From Liolophura sinensis (lineage: Eukaryota > Mollusca > Polyplacophora > Chitonida > Chitonidae): DNA of 64,000 nucleotides. Under the pieces are notes generated by a model. It made no database searches and had not been told where the DNA came from. It saw nothing but the letters and a program-made list of their open reading frames with translations. The position numbers and the translations under genes were made by a program. The stretch is taken from the NCBI RefSeq assembly GCF_032854445.1, contig NC_088295.1:89611836-89675835 (forward strand), in the 5' to 3' direction. How positions within the stretch are numbered: the stretch's first letter is position 1; the number at the start of each line of letters is the position of its first letter. Positions 24,701-35,399 of the stretch are shown here, piece by piece.

Positions 24701-27700
24701 AGTAGTCAGTTAATGAAAGAAAAACGTATTGTTCGTATCTAAAGGAGAATGCTAAACCGTCTGCGCCAAATATCGTCAGCCCTTGCAAGTTCAGAAGTGG
24801 GGTTTTGCTTTAAACATTGGACAAGTTTAATTAGGCCAGCACACCTGGTTATTGTTCCGCGTATTCCTTACAGGGATGAATCGGCCACCCCTCTCAGGGA
24901 GGGTGAGACTTTGTATATTGTTCTGGGCCTAACAGATAACAGCTGGGCGTATAGTCCGAGCGACGTGCAGGAGAGAGGTGTCTTCGAGCAGTCACAGGTA
25001 CGTGTATGCTATGTAAGGTTGAGAATATGCACACTATGGGTGAGGTATGCACACTGTGAGTGAGGTATGCACACTGTGAGTGAGATATGCACACACTTTC
25101 AGTGAGGTATGTGTACACATCTCGTGAGTGAGCTGCTTATACCGCCAACAGTATGTCTCTGATTTGAAATGAGAGCTCATGTCATGAGTAGTATACCATG
25201 AGGGTTATAACTTACCGGAAGTTGTGTGACATACATTATAGACCTTTAGTTACAAGTTACAAGTTTAACTTGCAACTTGTAACTTCAAACTAGAATAGGT
25301 AAACTAATTATAGTCTGAAGTTAAAAGTTGCAACTTGTAACTAAAGATCTCTGATGAGAGGGTTGTAACTTTCCGAGAATGGTGTGACATACGGCGAGAG
25401 CGTTGTAACTCACCATGGGTGGTGTGACTTACACTGACAGTGTTTCAACTTACCGTGAATGGTGTAAGAGAGTTGTAACTTATCGTGAGTGCTGTTACAT
25501 AGAACGATTGGGTTGCAACGGTGGTATGACATATTGTAACTTATCGAGAGCTTGCCGTAGGTGTTGTGACATATGGTGACAGGCTTGTACCTTACCGTGA
25601 GTGCTGTGACATAAGGTGGGAGGGTATTAACTCGCCATTGTGAGCGGTTGTAACTTACCGTGAGTGGTGTGACGTACAACGATTGGATTGTACCTTTACC
25701 GTGAGTGGTGTGATTACAGTGAAAAGGCTGTAACTTACCGTGAATGGAGTGGCGTACAGTGAGAGGGTTGTAACTTGCGCTGAATTATGTGACATGCGAT
25801 AAGCGATGTGTAGCTTACTGTTACTGGTGTGATATGTGGTGAAAACGTAACTAATAGTGGGGCTTATGACAAGTGGATCATAACTTACCGTGTGTAATGG
25901 GATATACACACGCATTGTGAGTGAGCTGCAGCATGCGGTAAGTAAGAGTTCCCACCTGGGGTTGAGGTGTTCAAAATAGATGACCATCCAGTCGAGGCCG
26001 TCTTGTCATCTCGGTCGCTTCGCGACCCCTGTGACACCTCGGCTGTGTATCATTTAGCCTGAACACCTCAACTTCAGGCTGTAATTGACTTCCACAGTGG
26101 TTTTGTTCTTTGGCAAGATTTATTCGTTTCATGAAATCGCAGTTTTACCGATTCAAGTCGGACGAATTTTTCTAAATATTAAAATTCAGTCTTAATTAAG
26201 ACATGTGACGCGTATGTATAAGCTTGTAAAACTATATATTTTACTAATTTTAAGAAGCCAAAGTAGGTTTAGGAAAACATGCGATGAAACATTGACACTG
26301 TTTATGGCAAATACATCTGTGTGTATATCTCTGAAGCTGTCGAAATGAACAATGGCTATCCGCCATATTGATGTGATCTTATAAGAAGCTTTTAAGATGT
26401 TATCCATTGCACTCGGTAAGCATTGCACAGGTTTACCACATACGATAAATTCGTATTATCGCTTGTGTTCCCATAGACCAACTTGGTTAGTTTTTAAAAG
26501 AACACAAAAAAATGTTAGCTTAAACTTGCCTGAAAGAATGTTGAAAATTTCTATATTTATAGAGCCTTCAAACGCGTTTTGCCAGCAGAACTTGATCTGT
26601 TGAGGGACTCAAGGGAAATGATATTTTCTCAACACGGTAATTTCTCTGAACAAATGCCAAAGATGAAAAAGTATGCCCAGCAATGTTCTGTGTACTACTA
26701 TACAGATACGTGCAACAACTCATTTAGAAGCTTTATTAGATATTTTCTGATTATTGCAAATAACAAATGTGCTTGAAAAATAAATCCAGCAGTTCCACAG
26801 TAATTTAATCCACAAAACTAAAAATGGTAACATGCCAGTGTTTAGTTTTTTTTTAAATAGTTGGGACGAAAGGCGTTATACTCGACGCGATGCTGTTGTC
26901 GTCGTTGACCGGTTTCAGTACATGAAAGATAGTACGATGTTATGATTATGGCCTTCCGGATTCCATATAAAGCTGTAACGGGACCAGCTTTCTAGTGCTT
27001 AGCAGAAGCAAGAGAGAACTACCCAATAGTTCAGATTGTAGATAGCTAGATAAGGGGAATTTAGGGTCCAATTTCAAATTCCGGCGAGTGAAACAGCCAG
27101 TTTTTAAAAAGAAATTAGAACTGCGAAACTAGTACGTCACTTGAAAACCCGGTATGTATTACTTGAACAGCGAATACGTCACTGGAACACCAGTTATAGG
27201 TTACTTGAACACCTGTGGCTCCGCGCTAACAATGGCGCCAGTGTATATGGCCACCCAGTTGATCCTCGGTGAAATGTCACCTTTGTCCCTCTTTGTCTTC
27301 CTAGCATCCTGAGTACTGTGCACGCTTTCTTCTCCACCACGACATCACCTTGATGAAAGTGTCTATACCATTCACGTTGAATGACCGGGTTCAGCCGATA
27401 GAGTTGCCACCTGATGACATAGAGGACAGTGAGACGGGAACCAAGTGTAACATTGTGGGCTGGGGAATAGAAAACTTCCCGAGTAAGTTTGTTTTGTTTG
27501 CTGAAGGTTAGAAAGCCTCGGAGGTGAATATTCATTGTGGGCTGGGGAATAAAAAGCTTCCTATGTAACTATGCATTGTGGACTAGAGAATAGAAAAGCT
27601 CCCGAGTAAGTATTCATTGTGGGCTGGGAAATACAAAGCTTCCAGCGTAAGTATTCATTGTGGGCTGGGAAATACAAAGCTTCCAGCGTAAGTACGCATT

Positions 27701-30700
27701 GTGGGCTGGGAAATACAAAGCTTCCAGCGTAAGTATGCCTTGTGGGCTGGGAAATACAAAGCTTCCAGCGTAAGTATGCATTGTGGGCTGGGAAATACAA
27801 AGCTTCCAGCGTAAGTATGCATAGTGGGCTGGGAAATACAAAGCTTCCAGCGTAAGTATGCATTGTGGGCTGGGAAATACAAAGCTTCCAGCGTAAGTAC
27901 GCATTGTGGGCTGGGAAATACAAAGCTTCAAGCGTAAGTATGCATTTTGGGCTGGAAAATACACAGCTTCAAGTGTAAGTATGCATTTTGGGCTGGAGAA
28001 TAGAAAGCTTCCTGGGTAAGTATTCATTATGGGCTGGGGAATACAAAGCTTCCTGATTAAGTAGGTATTGTGGGTCGGTGTATAGAAGGCTTCCCCAGTA
28101 AGTATGCATTGTGCGCTGGGGAATAAAAATCTTCCCGAATAAGTATGTATTGTGGGCCAGGGAATAAAAAGCTTCCTATGTAACTATGCATTGTGGACCA
28201 GAGAATAGAAAGCTTCACGAGTAAGTATGCATTGTGGGCTCGGGAATACAAAGCTTCTTGGGTAAGTGTGCATTGTGGGCTGGGTAATAGAGCGTTTCAA
28301 GGCTTCCCGAGTAAGTGTCCTCTGTGGGCCGGGGAATACAAAGCTTCACTAGTATGTGTGCATAGTGGACCGGGGGATACAAAACTTCCCGCGTAAGTAT
28401 GTATTGTGGGCTAGGGAATAAAAAGCTTCCCGATTAAGTATGCATTGCGGACCAGGGAACAGAAAACTTCACGAGTAAGTATGCATTGTGGGCCAGGGAA
28501 TAAAAAGCTTCTTGGGTAAGTGTGCATTGTGGGTCAGGGAATAAAAAGCGTCTTGGGTAAGTGTGCATTGTGGGCCAGGGAATAAAAAGCGTCTTGGGTA
28601 AGTGTGCATTGTTGACCAGGGAATAGAAAGATTCACGAGTAAATATGCATTGTGGGCCGGGGAATAAAAAGCGTCTTGAGTAAGTATGCATTGTGGGTCA
28701 GGGAATAAAAAGCGTCTTGGGTAAGTGTGCATTGTGGAACAGGGAACAGAAAACTTCACGAGTAAGTATGCATTGTGGGCCGGGCAATAGAAAGCTTCCC
28801 CAGTAAGTATGCATTGTGGGCTGCGGAATACAAAGCTTCCGGAGTATGTATGCATAGTGGGCTGCGGAATACAAAGCTTCCGGAGTATGTATGCATAGTG
28901 GGCCGGGAATACAAAGCTTCCTGAGTATGTATGCATTGTGGGCCGGGGAATAAAAAGCGTCTTGAGTAAGTATGCATTGTGGGTCAGGGAATAAAAAGCG
29001 TCTTGGGTAAGTGTGCATTGTGGAACAGGGAACAGAAAACTTCACGAGTATGTATGCATAGTGGGCCCGGGGAATACAAAGCTTCCGGAGTATGTATGCA
29101 TAGTGGGCCGGGGAATACAAAGCTTCCGGAGTATGTATGCATAGTGAGCTGCGGAATACAAAGCTTCCGGAGTATGTATGCATCATGGGCTGCGGAATAC
29201 AAAGCTTCCGGAGTATGTATGCATAGTGGGCCGGGAATACAAAGCTTCCTAGGTATGTATGCATAGTGGGCCGGGAATACAAAGCTTCCTGAGTATGTAT
29301 GCATAGTGGGCCCGGGGAATAGAAAGCTTCCCGAGTATGTATGCATAGTGGACCGGGAATACAAAGCTTCCAGAGTATGTATGCATTGTGGGCTGAAGAA
29401 TAGAAAGCTTCCTGAGTATGTATGCATAGTGGGCCGGGAATACAAAGCTTCCGGAGTATGTATGCATAGTGGGCCGGGGAATACAAAGCTTCCGGAGTAT
29501 GTATGCATAGTGGGCTGCGGAATACAAAGCTTCCTAGGTATGTATGCATTGTGGGCTGAAGAATAGAAAGCTTCCTGAGTATGTATGCATAGTGGGCTGC
29601 GGAATACAAAGCTTCCTGAGTATGTATGCATAGTGGGCCGGGAATACAAAGCTTCCTAGGTATGTATGCATAGTGGGCCGGGGAATACAAAGCTTCCTAG
29701 GTATGTATGCATAGTGGGCCGGGAATACAAAGCTTCCTGAGTATGTATGCATAGTGGGCCCGGGGAATAGAAAGCTTCCCGAGTATGTATGCATAGTGGA
29801 CCGGGAATGCAAAGCTTCCTAGGTATGTATGCATAGTGGGCCGGGGAATACAAAGCTTCCTGAGTATGTATGCATAGTGGGCCGGGAATACAAAGCTTCC
29901 AGAGTATGTATGCATAGTGGGCCGGGGAATACAAAGCTTCCGGAGTATGCATGCATAGTGGGCCGGGGAATACAAAGCTTCCTGAGGAAGTGTGTTATGT
30001 GACGTGGTGAACAGAGAACTTCCAGTGTAAGTATGCACTTTGGACTGAAAAAAATAACGCTTTTTATGTGGTTAAGGTGGAGTACTGGGGAATTCCATGC
30101 TCCCAGTAGGTATAGGCACGGGCTGCTAGGCAATAGAATGCTTTCTGTGTGAGTCAACACGGAGGGCTGGGGAATAGAAGGCTCCCTTCAAGTATGTGAG
30201 CCAACACGGAGGGCTAGGGAATGGAAGGTTTCCTATCTAAGTCAACACAGGCGGCTAGAGAATGAAACCCTTCATATGTGAGTCAACACGGAGGGCTAGG
30301 GAATAGAAGTTTTCCTATCTAAGTCAACACAGACGGCTAGAGAATGAAACCCTTCATATGTGAGTCAACACGGAGGGCTAGGGAATAGAAAGTTTCCTAT
30401 CTAAGTCAACACAGACGGCTAGAGAATGAAACCCTTCATATGTGAGTCAACACGCAGGGCTAGAGAATATAAGTCTTCCTATGTGAGTCAACACAGAGGG
30501 CTAGGGAATAAAAATCTTCTTATATTTCAAACTGAGGGAAAGGGAATAGAAAGCTTCATGTGTGAGTCAAGACGGAGGGATAGGGAATAGAAAGTTTCTT
30601 GCATGTAAGTGACAAGATGAGGGATAGGATTGAAAAGCTTGCTATGCGAGTCATGACAGAGGGATGGGGAATACAAAGCTTGTAATGTGTCAAGACGGGT

Positions 30701-33148
30701 GGTTATAGATTAGAAAGCGTTTATGTATCAAGACGGAATTAGGCTTTAATAGAAAGCTTTAAGTCGACCGTGAGGCTGGAGAAAAGAAACTTTTCGAGTG
30801 AGTCTGTTTCCCTTTCCATTTCACGGAGTGTGTTGGAGAATCCTTCAGGTGAATCGATTTTCCGTTTTTAGTCGACAGTGTGGGCTGGATAATAGAGAGT
30901 CTCTCGGGTTAGAAGGTGCTCTTTCCTTTCCTGTATTAATAAATCAATATACAAAATTCATTAATTTTCTTGATTGGGGTTTTACGCTGCACTCAAGAAT
31001 ATTTCACTAATACGACAGCGACCAGCATTATGGTAAGTGGGAAGGGGTGGGGGGGCTGGGCTGGACTCGGCGAAAACCCTATTATCCACAGGCTGCTGAC
31101 ATGCCTTCCCGTACCACAGGGGAGAAAATTCCGTATACTGACCTCACTTGAATTATAATATGCTATGACTTCAACATTTTCACTACGTTACATTCAAAGA
31201 ATCTTGAAAATCAACATATATCTATCCTGAAACATGTCTGTATTTTTCTTCATGAAGCGAATTTGAAGTATGTTTCACAACTTATATTCCTAGATTAAGG
31301 TACTAAGTAAACTGCTCTCGTTTTTATTTTATATGTAGTTACCGAAGAATCGTTCCCTCGCTATATTAAGCAAGGTCGGATGAGCCTGGGAAGTTGTGAA
31401 AACCAGTTTGGAAATTTACTGGGAGATGATCACCTCTGTGCCGTCGGGACAAGCGTCACGCCTTGCAGTGTAAGTTGTATTTTGTAAAGATTAAACTTAC
31501 CAAAAGTGACGCCGGGTAGGGCAAGTCGTACAGTAAAGTTATCCAGCCTTGGGGCGTGAATTCCAGATGCCATCAGATGCCAAACCAACCACTGTAAGCC
31601 ATGACGTTTTAGATATAGGTGTACATACCAGATACCAAGCCATGCAGCGTCAGGTATACATGTATATTAGATACCAAGTCGTGCAGTGTCAGGGATATTT
31701 GTATAATAGATACCAAGCCGTGCAGCGTCAGGGATACGTGTGTATTAGATACCAAGCCATGTAGTGTAAGGTATACTTGTACATTTGATACCAAGCCATA
31801 CAACATCAGATATACTGCACGTGTATATTAGATACCAAGCCTTGTAGCGTCAGGTATACGTGTACATATTAGATAATAAACCAGCGTTTGGGGTACGTGT
31901 GCATTGAATACCAAGCCATGAAGCGTCGGGTATACGTGTATTTTAGATGTCAATCCGTACAGTGTCAGGGATACGTGTACGTATCAGATATAAAGTCATG
32001 TGGCGTCAGGATACGTGTATATTAGATACCAAGCCATTTAGTGTCATGTATACGTGTATGTTAGATACCAAGCCGTGCAACGTCAGGGACACGTGTACAT
32101 TAGATACTAAGCCGTGCAGCGTCAAGTATACGTGTATATTAGATTACAAGCAATGCAGCATCAGGGAAACGTGTACGTATTAGAGACCAAGTCATGCAGC
32201 GTCAGAGACACGTGTATATTAGATACCAAGCAATGCACCGTCAAGTATACGTGTACATACTGGATACCAAGCCATTTAGGGTCAAGTATACGTGTATATT
32301 AGATACCAAGCCATGGAGCGTCAGGTATACATGTATATCAGATTCCAAGCCATGTAGGGTCAAGCATACGTGTATATTATACACCAGACCTCATTTTTTT
32401 GAAGCTTGCTTAATAAGTAGGCTTTATCTAAGTGATTTTCATATCGGCAACTTGCTTGCCATGGTACATGTAGTTAACGGCTTACTTAGCTAAGGGTTCT
32501 TCATGAAGCCAGAAGATAACCATGCCAAACCAAGCACTGTAAGCTGCTTATTTGTGATTATTCTTTGTCGGTGATGGTCAGTTCTGCAGGCGGCGCAGAT
32601 AAGATATGCCAGCCAAGCCATGATGTCAAGCCGTGCGACGTTACCAGATGAGCACAGTGCAGAGTCAGTTGTCATATATCAAACCCTGCACCTAAAGCTA
32701 TCTGATGAAGCTGTGCAGTGCAAGTTACATGTATCTGATGTCAAATAGTGCAATGCAGGTTATCTGATGCATAAGCGTATATCACTTATCAGCCAAAAGT
32801 CGTATAAGGTTAACCTCTGGATCATACAAGGTAAGTTACTGGAAATGTTGGTGACCGTACGTGTGGTTAAAGTCACTGGGTCACGCGGGACGTAAGCTCA
32901 ACATTAAACGTATAAATACGTGAAACCATGAAACCATGAGTCTAATGAAGTTATTCGTTTGCTAACACCCACAGGGAGACAGTGGAGCCCCTGTGTTCTG
33001 TGATATCGGCGGAAAGTCTTATTTTATCGGCATCGACTCCTTCGGGCAGTTTGAAAACTGCGAGGACAACCCATTACAAGTTCTCACCCGAATTAGCTAT
33101 TTCTTGGACTTTATTGAGGACACCATGGAAGAGGAGACAGACGACTGA
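21726..33148 (+). CDS. Secreted chymotrypsin-fold serine protease P1, six exons
   Basis: Exons 21726-21798, 24177-24345, 24835-24997, 27305-27482, 31339-31469 and 32975-33148 give 295 residues, with intron phases 1,2,0,1,0 as in P2. Signal peptide MHSKPRVVLLMFTIALLIHV; probable activation before LIDGE, after RARR. Catalytic His79 (TSAHC), Asp148 (HHDITLMKV) and Ser241 (GDSGAP) are all present, so the enzyme should be active. The trypsin-189 position is Thr and the SWG stretch is SFG, so specificity is not trypsin-like; the substrate is unknown. The C-terminus lacks the usual GVYT but keeps the final helix (RISYFLDFIED) and adds an acidic tail. Acceptors of exons 2 and 3 were chosen because they restore alignment with P2 (V-LNRARRL against V-LHRVRRL). 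An in-frame upstream ATG at 21621 lacks a signal peptide. Introns 1, 3, 4 and 5 carry minisatellites. Confidence 0.87.
22021..22062 (+). mobile_element. Tail fragment of an ATTT-family SINE in forward orientation
   Basis: 'atattcttcgacacg' followed by 'aacaccaatcaaataaata' matches the 3' end of the family in plus orientation. The adjoining full SINE is in minus orientation and its target duplication is taken from this tail, so the two lie tail to tail. Confidence 0.6.
22048..22334 (-). mobile_element. Full-length ATTT-tailed SINE inserted in the tail of an older copy
   Basis: Complete body and head in reverse orientation, flanked by a 15-bp direct repeat CCAATCAAATAAATA (22048-22062 and 22320-22334). 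That target sequence is itself the 3' tail of the same SINE family. It lies in intron 1 of protease P1. The tRNA-like head contains the imperfect palindrome 'catatgcgccgcgctggcg'. Confidence 0.88.
22725..23150. repeat. Decayed ~35-40-bp repeats in P1 intron 1
   Basis: Variants of 'tagttctttttaacgtaatgtag' recur irregularly. The stretch just before exon 2 of P1 ('tagttctttgttcaagcatag' at about 24145) is of the same type, so the 3' splice-site region of exon 2 may belong to this family of repeats. Confidence 0.45.
23150..24125. repeat. 75-bp minisatellite in P1 intron 1
   Basis: About 13 units of 75 bp containing 'gattctgaagagtttcctg', 'ttggtgtggtgtagtgc' and 'catttcccatagcatggcg'. As 75 is a multiple of three and the unit has no stop in some frames, long ORFs run through it on both strands (453 codons reverse, 221 forward). 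The period alone explains them. It ends about 50 bp before exon 2. Confidence 0.93.
24391..24560 (-). mobile_element. Diverged ATTT-family SINE fragment in P1 intron 2
   Basis: (ATTT)n followed by 'gattggcgttgaatatg', 'cttttcacgtataagactg' and 'gtaaccgacgtgcccgg', in the order seen in intact copies, with many changes. The head is missing. Confidence 0.6.
25026..25110. repeat. Short ~20-bp tandem repeat after P1 exon 3
   Basis: 'ctgtgagtgaggtatgcaca' repeated about four times, starting about 30 bp after the exon 3 donor (CACAG|gtacgtgtatgc), which it partly resembles. Each unit holds a gtgagt word. Confidence 0.7.
25190..25960. repeat. Degenerate ~40-bp minisatellite in P1 intron 3
   Basis: Units read approximately 'gagagggttgtaacttacc' plus 'gtgagtggtgtgacatac'. 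Around 17 units can be followed, with variable lengths. A hairpin element interrupts it near 25240-25350. Several units contain a gtgagt donor-like word. Confidence 0.8.
25240..25350. mobile_element. Hairpin (MITE-like) insertion inside the intron 3 array
   Basis: The left arm 'agacctttagttacaagtt' and the right end 'aacttgtaactaaagatct' are inverted copies, with similarity extending about 35 bp inward around a short loop. The flanking sequence on both sides is the 40-bp array, so this is an insertion. It has no coding capacity and its family is unknown. Confidence 0.6.
27120..27215. repeat. Short ~28-bp repeats upstream of P1 exon 4
   Basis: 'tacgtcacttgaaaaccc', 'tattacttgaacagcg', 'tacgtcactggaacacc' and 'ggttacttgaacacc' form three to four loose units. 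Confidence 0.6.
27452..30010 (+). repeat. 41-bp minisatellite derived from the end of P1 exon 4 and its donor site
   Basis: The last 31 nt of exon 4 (attgtgggctggggaatag... to cttcccga, coding IVGWGIENFP) plus about 10 nt of donor (gtaagtatgc) form the 41-bp unit. It is repeated roughly 60 times downstream. Most copies keep a donor-like word: gtaagt in the first third, mainly gtatgt from about 28850 on. Units between 27640 and 27900 are almost identical, showing recent spread; groups with an extra or missing base occur later. As 41 is not a multiple of three, frames shift from copy to copy, so the long reverse ORFs here are not genes. Confidence 0.95.
30010..30930 (+). repeat. Decayed continuation of the exon-4-derived array
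   Basis: Units such as 'cggagggctagggaatag' plus 'ttttcctatctaagtcaacac' keep the 'gggct.gggaatagaa' core but have drifted. About 18 units can be followed, the last near 30880 ('gtgggctggataatag'). Some form an 82-bp higher-order pair (30230-30450). Confidence 0.8.
30958..31135 (-). mobile_element. ATTT-family SINE fragment in P1 intron 4
   Basis: 'gattggggttttacgctgc', 'actcaagaatatttcac' and 'accagcattatgg' match the family body in reverse orientation. It ends before the tRNA head, about 200 bp upstream of exon 5. Confidence 0.8.
31560..32790 (+). repeat. ~39-bp minisatellite in P1 intron 5, resembling the end of exon 5
   Basis: The well-preserved core (31620-32390, about 20 units) reads 'agataccaagccatgcagcg' plus 'tcaggtatacgtgtatatt'. 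Exon 5 ends CAAGCGTCACGCCTTGCAGT|gtaagttgtatt. The unit shares CAAGC, the GC.TGCAGTGT core, and in some copies gtaagg at the donor position ('gccatgtagtgtaagg' at about 31757). Flanking looser units (31565-31620 and 32510-32790) contain 'cactgtaagcc' and 'gtgcagtgcaagtt'. Confidence 0.8.
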
Positions 33149-34589
33149 TTTAACTGTTTACATTTTTCGTATCTAATTATCTCAGAAACAAACTCACACA
33201 AGACAAACGCCAGGTATTTATATACCTGTATATTCCTAATGAGGGATGGTTATTATACACAGGTGGTTGGGGGTATCTTTAAAACATAATTGTGTGACGG
33301 GTGTTTTTAACAACCCTATACGTTTATACTTATTTTTAATGGTGGCAGACATTTGATAAAATTAGAGATACATGTACATTTAATGATGTCCAGTCGACTT
33401 TCGGTTCCTAGATGCATTATGCAATCAACGTCGCCGTACATGAAGTCGGTGTATATGCATGTGTAATGTATATTGAATCATCAATTATACGACATCGACA
33501 GTCAAAATACGAACGGCGTAGAGAATTGTGCAGGCTGGGCTCAAATTACCATGGATATAAGGAAAGTTCTCCGGGAGGTCTTCACTCCTACAGCAGCATG
33601 GTGTACATCTAGCTTGTCCATACATATTGTCCTTGGCCTGTGTATATACAGAAATAGTTCTATCACGGTTTTTAGGGTCGATTTTGATAGTTGAGTAAAT
33701 GGTTATTTATACCTTGTATGTAAATATATATTATACTCTGTTATCTAGGAACAATCGTTGAACGCACACCGCAAGTTTGGCCGTTTCCTCAGTTACACAC
33801 ACAATGCTCATTGAAGGAGTGAAGCTTGCACGATCAGTGCCTCTATAGGCCTATACTAGCCTAAATAAAATAAACAGGCTGAAATTTTTCACAAATTATT
33901 CCAGGAAATGAAAGTAAAGTCCTTATGCGCGGAAAACGTACATCATGCACATTGCTAAATATATACCCAGAATGATGCACGCGTATATATACATGTATAA
34001 TGTGCATGTGTGATTTAAATATAGTCAGGCTTCCGAGTTCATGGTGCATGCAGTTGACGACCACTTATAACGGAAAAGCAACTTAGGCCTACGTTGGGCC
34101 TGGTCTCACCAGTTTGTTTACAGAGATGCGGAATTGATTAACTATATTGTCGGTTTAAATCGTAAACATTTTGTTGCATTTAAATGAATCATACATATAT
34201 ATATGCTAAATTAAGGGATTAATAGACCTGGTGCTGGGAATTAAACAAACATATATGTACATATTTGTTCGTTTTTAATATCCTGATGAAATCATTTTTT
34301 GTCGGATTGGCAGATCTATTGACTGAGTATTTGATAACTTCAGTGACTGATTGATTGATTGATTGAAGATTAAAAGATCAAATGTGGATTAATTGTGGAT
34401 TATTATTGACTATACAAATGGAGATCACGTTATTGGCCGACTTACAGATGTAAATCATTTTGATACATTAACTGACGTGATATTCATCACACCAAATGCA
34501 GAAGGACTTTTTCCAAGTGCATGCATGTACATAATTACCACAATGGTAGGGAGAGGGGGGGGGGGGACTTTCGAACAATCTGTAGGCCT
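33149..34589. other. Downstream of P1, no gene seen
   Basis: Holds the P1 3' UTR and intergenic sequence. ORFs up to 73 codons have no recognisable features. A short G run (34555-34567) starts the next repeat zone. Confidence 0.5.
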
Positions 34590-34826
34590 ACATGGCTTAA
34601 CGACGAGGAGTCATACGATCTGTGTAAACGCCATGCCGTCTTGTGGTCGTCACTAAAGACACCACACCACACCCAGTAACACAGTCTACTGACCCCGGCT
34701 CCACCAATCCTGTTTTCTTCCTCTAACTTATCAGTGCTGACCAGCCCCAATCAACTTTTGGTGTGACCATGTCCATGCAGGTCTCCCGATTTCCATGCGG
34801 ACGCTCCAGCCACTAGGCCACTAAAA
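34590..34826 (-). mobile_element. tRNA-headed SINE related to the CACT family, partial
   Basis: On the reverse strand the head reads 'gtggcctagtggctggagcg' followed by 'ggagacctgcatgg'. The body further on has 'tgataagttagaggaag' and 'gtcagtagactgtg'. The far end is not clear. Confidence 0.6.
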
Positions 34827-34988
34827 CGCTTTACTCGCTAATGATTTCAAATCTGTTAAATTTAACAGAAAATCTGTTATCTGAGTGATGCTAAAATGTA
34901 TTATGTTATTGCAGCAGATTATTCTGTTAAATATGACACACACGTATTCTATTAATTCAAGATAACCATTCTATTAGACTAACATTTA

Positions 34989-35155
34989 TATATTTATTTA
35001 TTTGATTTGTGATTTACACCGTACTCAAAAATATTTCACTTATACGACGCTGGCTAGCATTATCGTGGGAGGAAACCGAGCACAGCCCGGGGAAAACCCA
35101 CGACCATCCGCAGATTGCTGACAGATCCAACTTACGGCCGGAGAGAAAGCCACGA
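34989..35155 (-). mobile_element. ATTT-family SINE, head missing
   Basis: (ATTT)n tail, 'aaaatatttcacttatacg', 'agcattatcgtgggagg' and 'acccacgaccatccgc' in order; it stops at 'cggagagaaagccac'. Confidence 0.85.
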
Positions 35156-35295
35156 TATTGTGTTATAATAACAGTACACTTTCTAAAGTCACCCAGACAT
35201 CAGTCTTTCCGTTAAATTTAACAGATTAATTTTGTGTGTGTACCTGTACTATTTACTGTTTTAAAATTGTTCTAAATTAAAAAGAAAACGCACTA

Positions 35296-35395
35296 TATTT
35301 ATTTATTCATGTGATTGGTATTTTACGTTCGTACTCAAGAATATTTCACTTATACAACGGCGGTCAGCATTATCGTGAGCGGAAACCCACCCGCT
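35296..35395 (-). mobile_element. ATTT-family SINE, 3' fragment
   Basis: Only the tail-proximal part is present: tail, 'gattggtattttacg', 'actcaagaatatttcac' and 'cggtcagcattatcgtg', then unrelated sequence. Confidence 0.85.
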
Positions 35396-35399
35396 TTAT

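Noticed and set aside
27561-30160. Several reverse ORFs of 90-330 codons with FPSPQCILTLEALY-like repeats
   Set aside because: They are shadows of the 41-bp array. The period is not a multiple of three and the forward strand explains the sequence as exon end plus donor.
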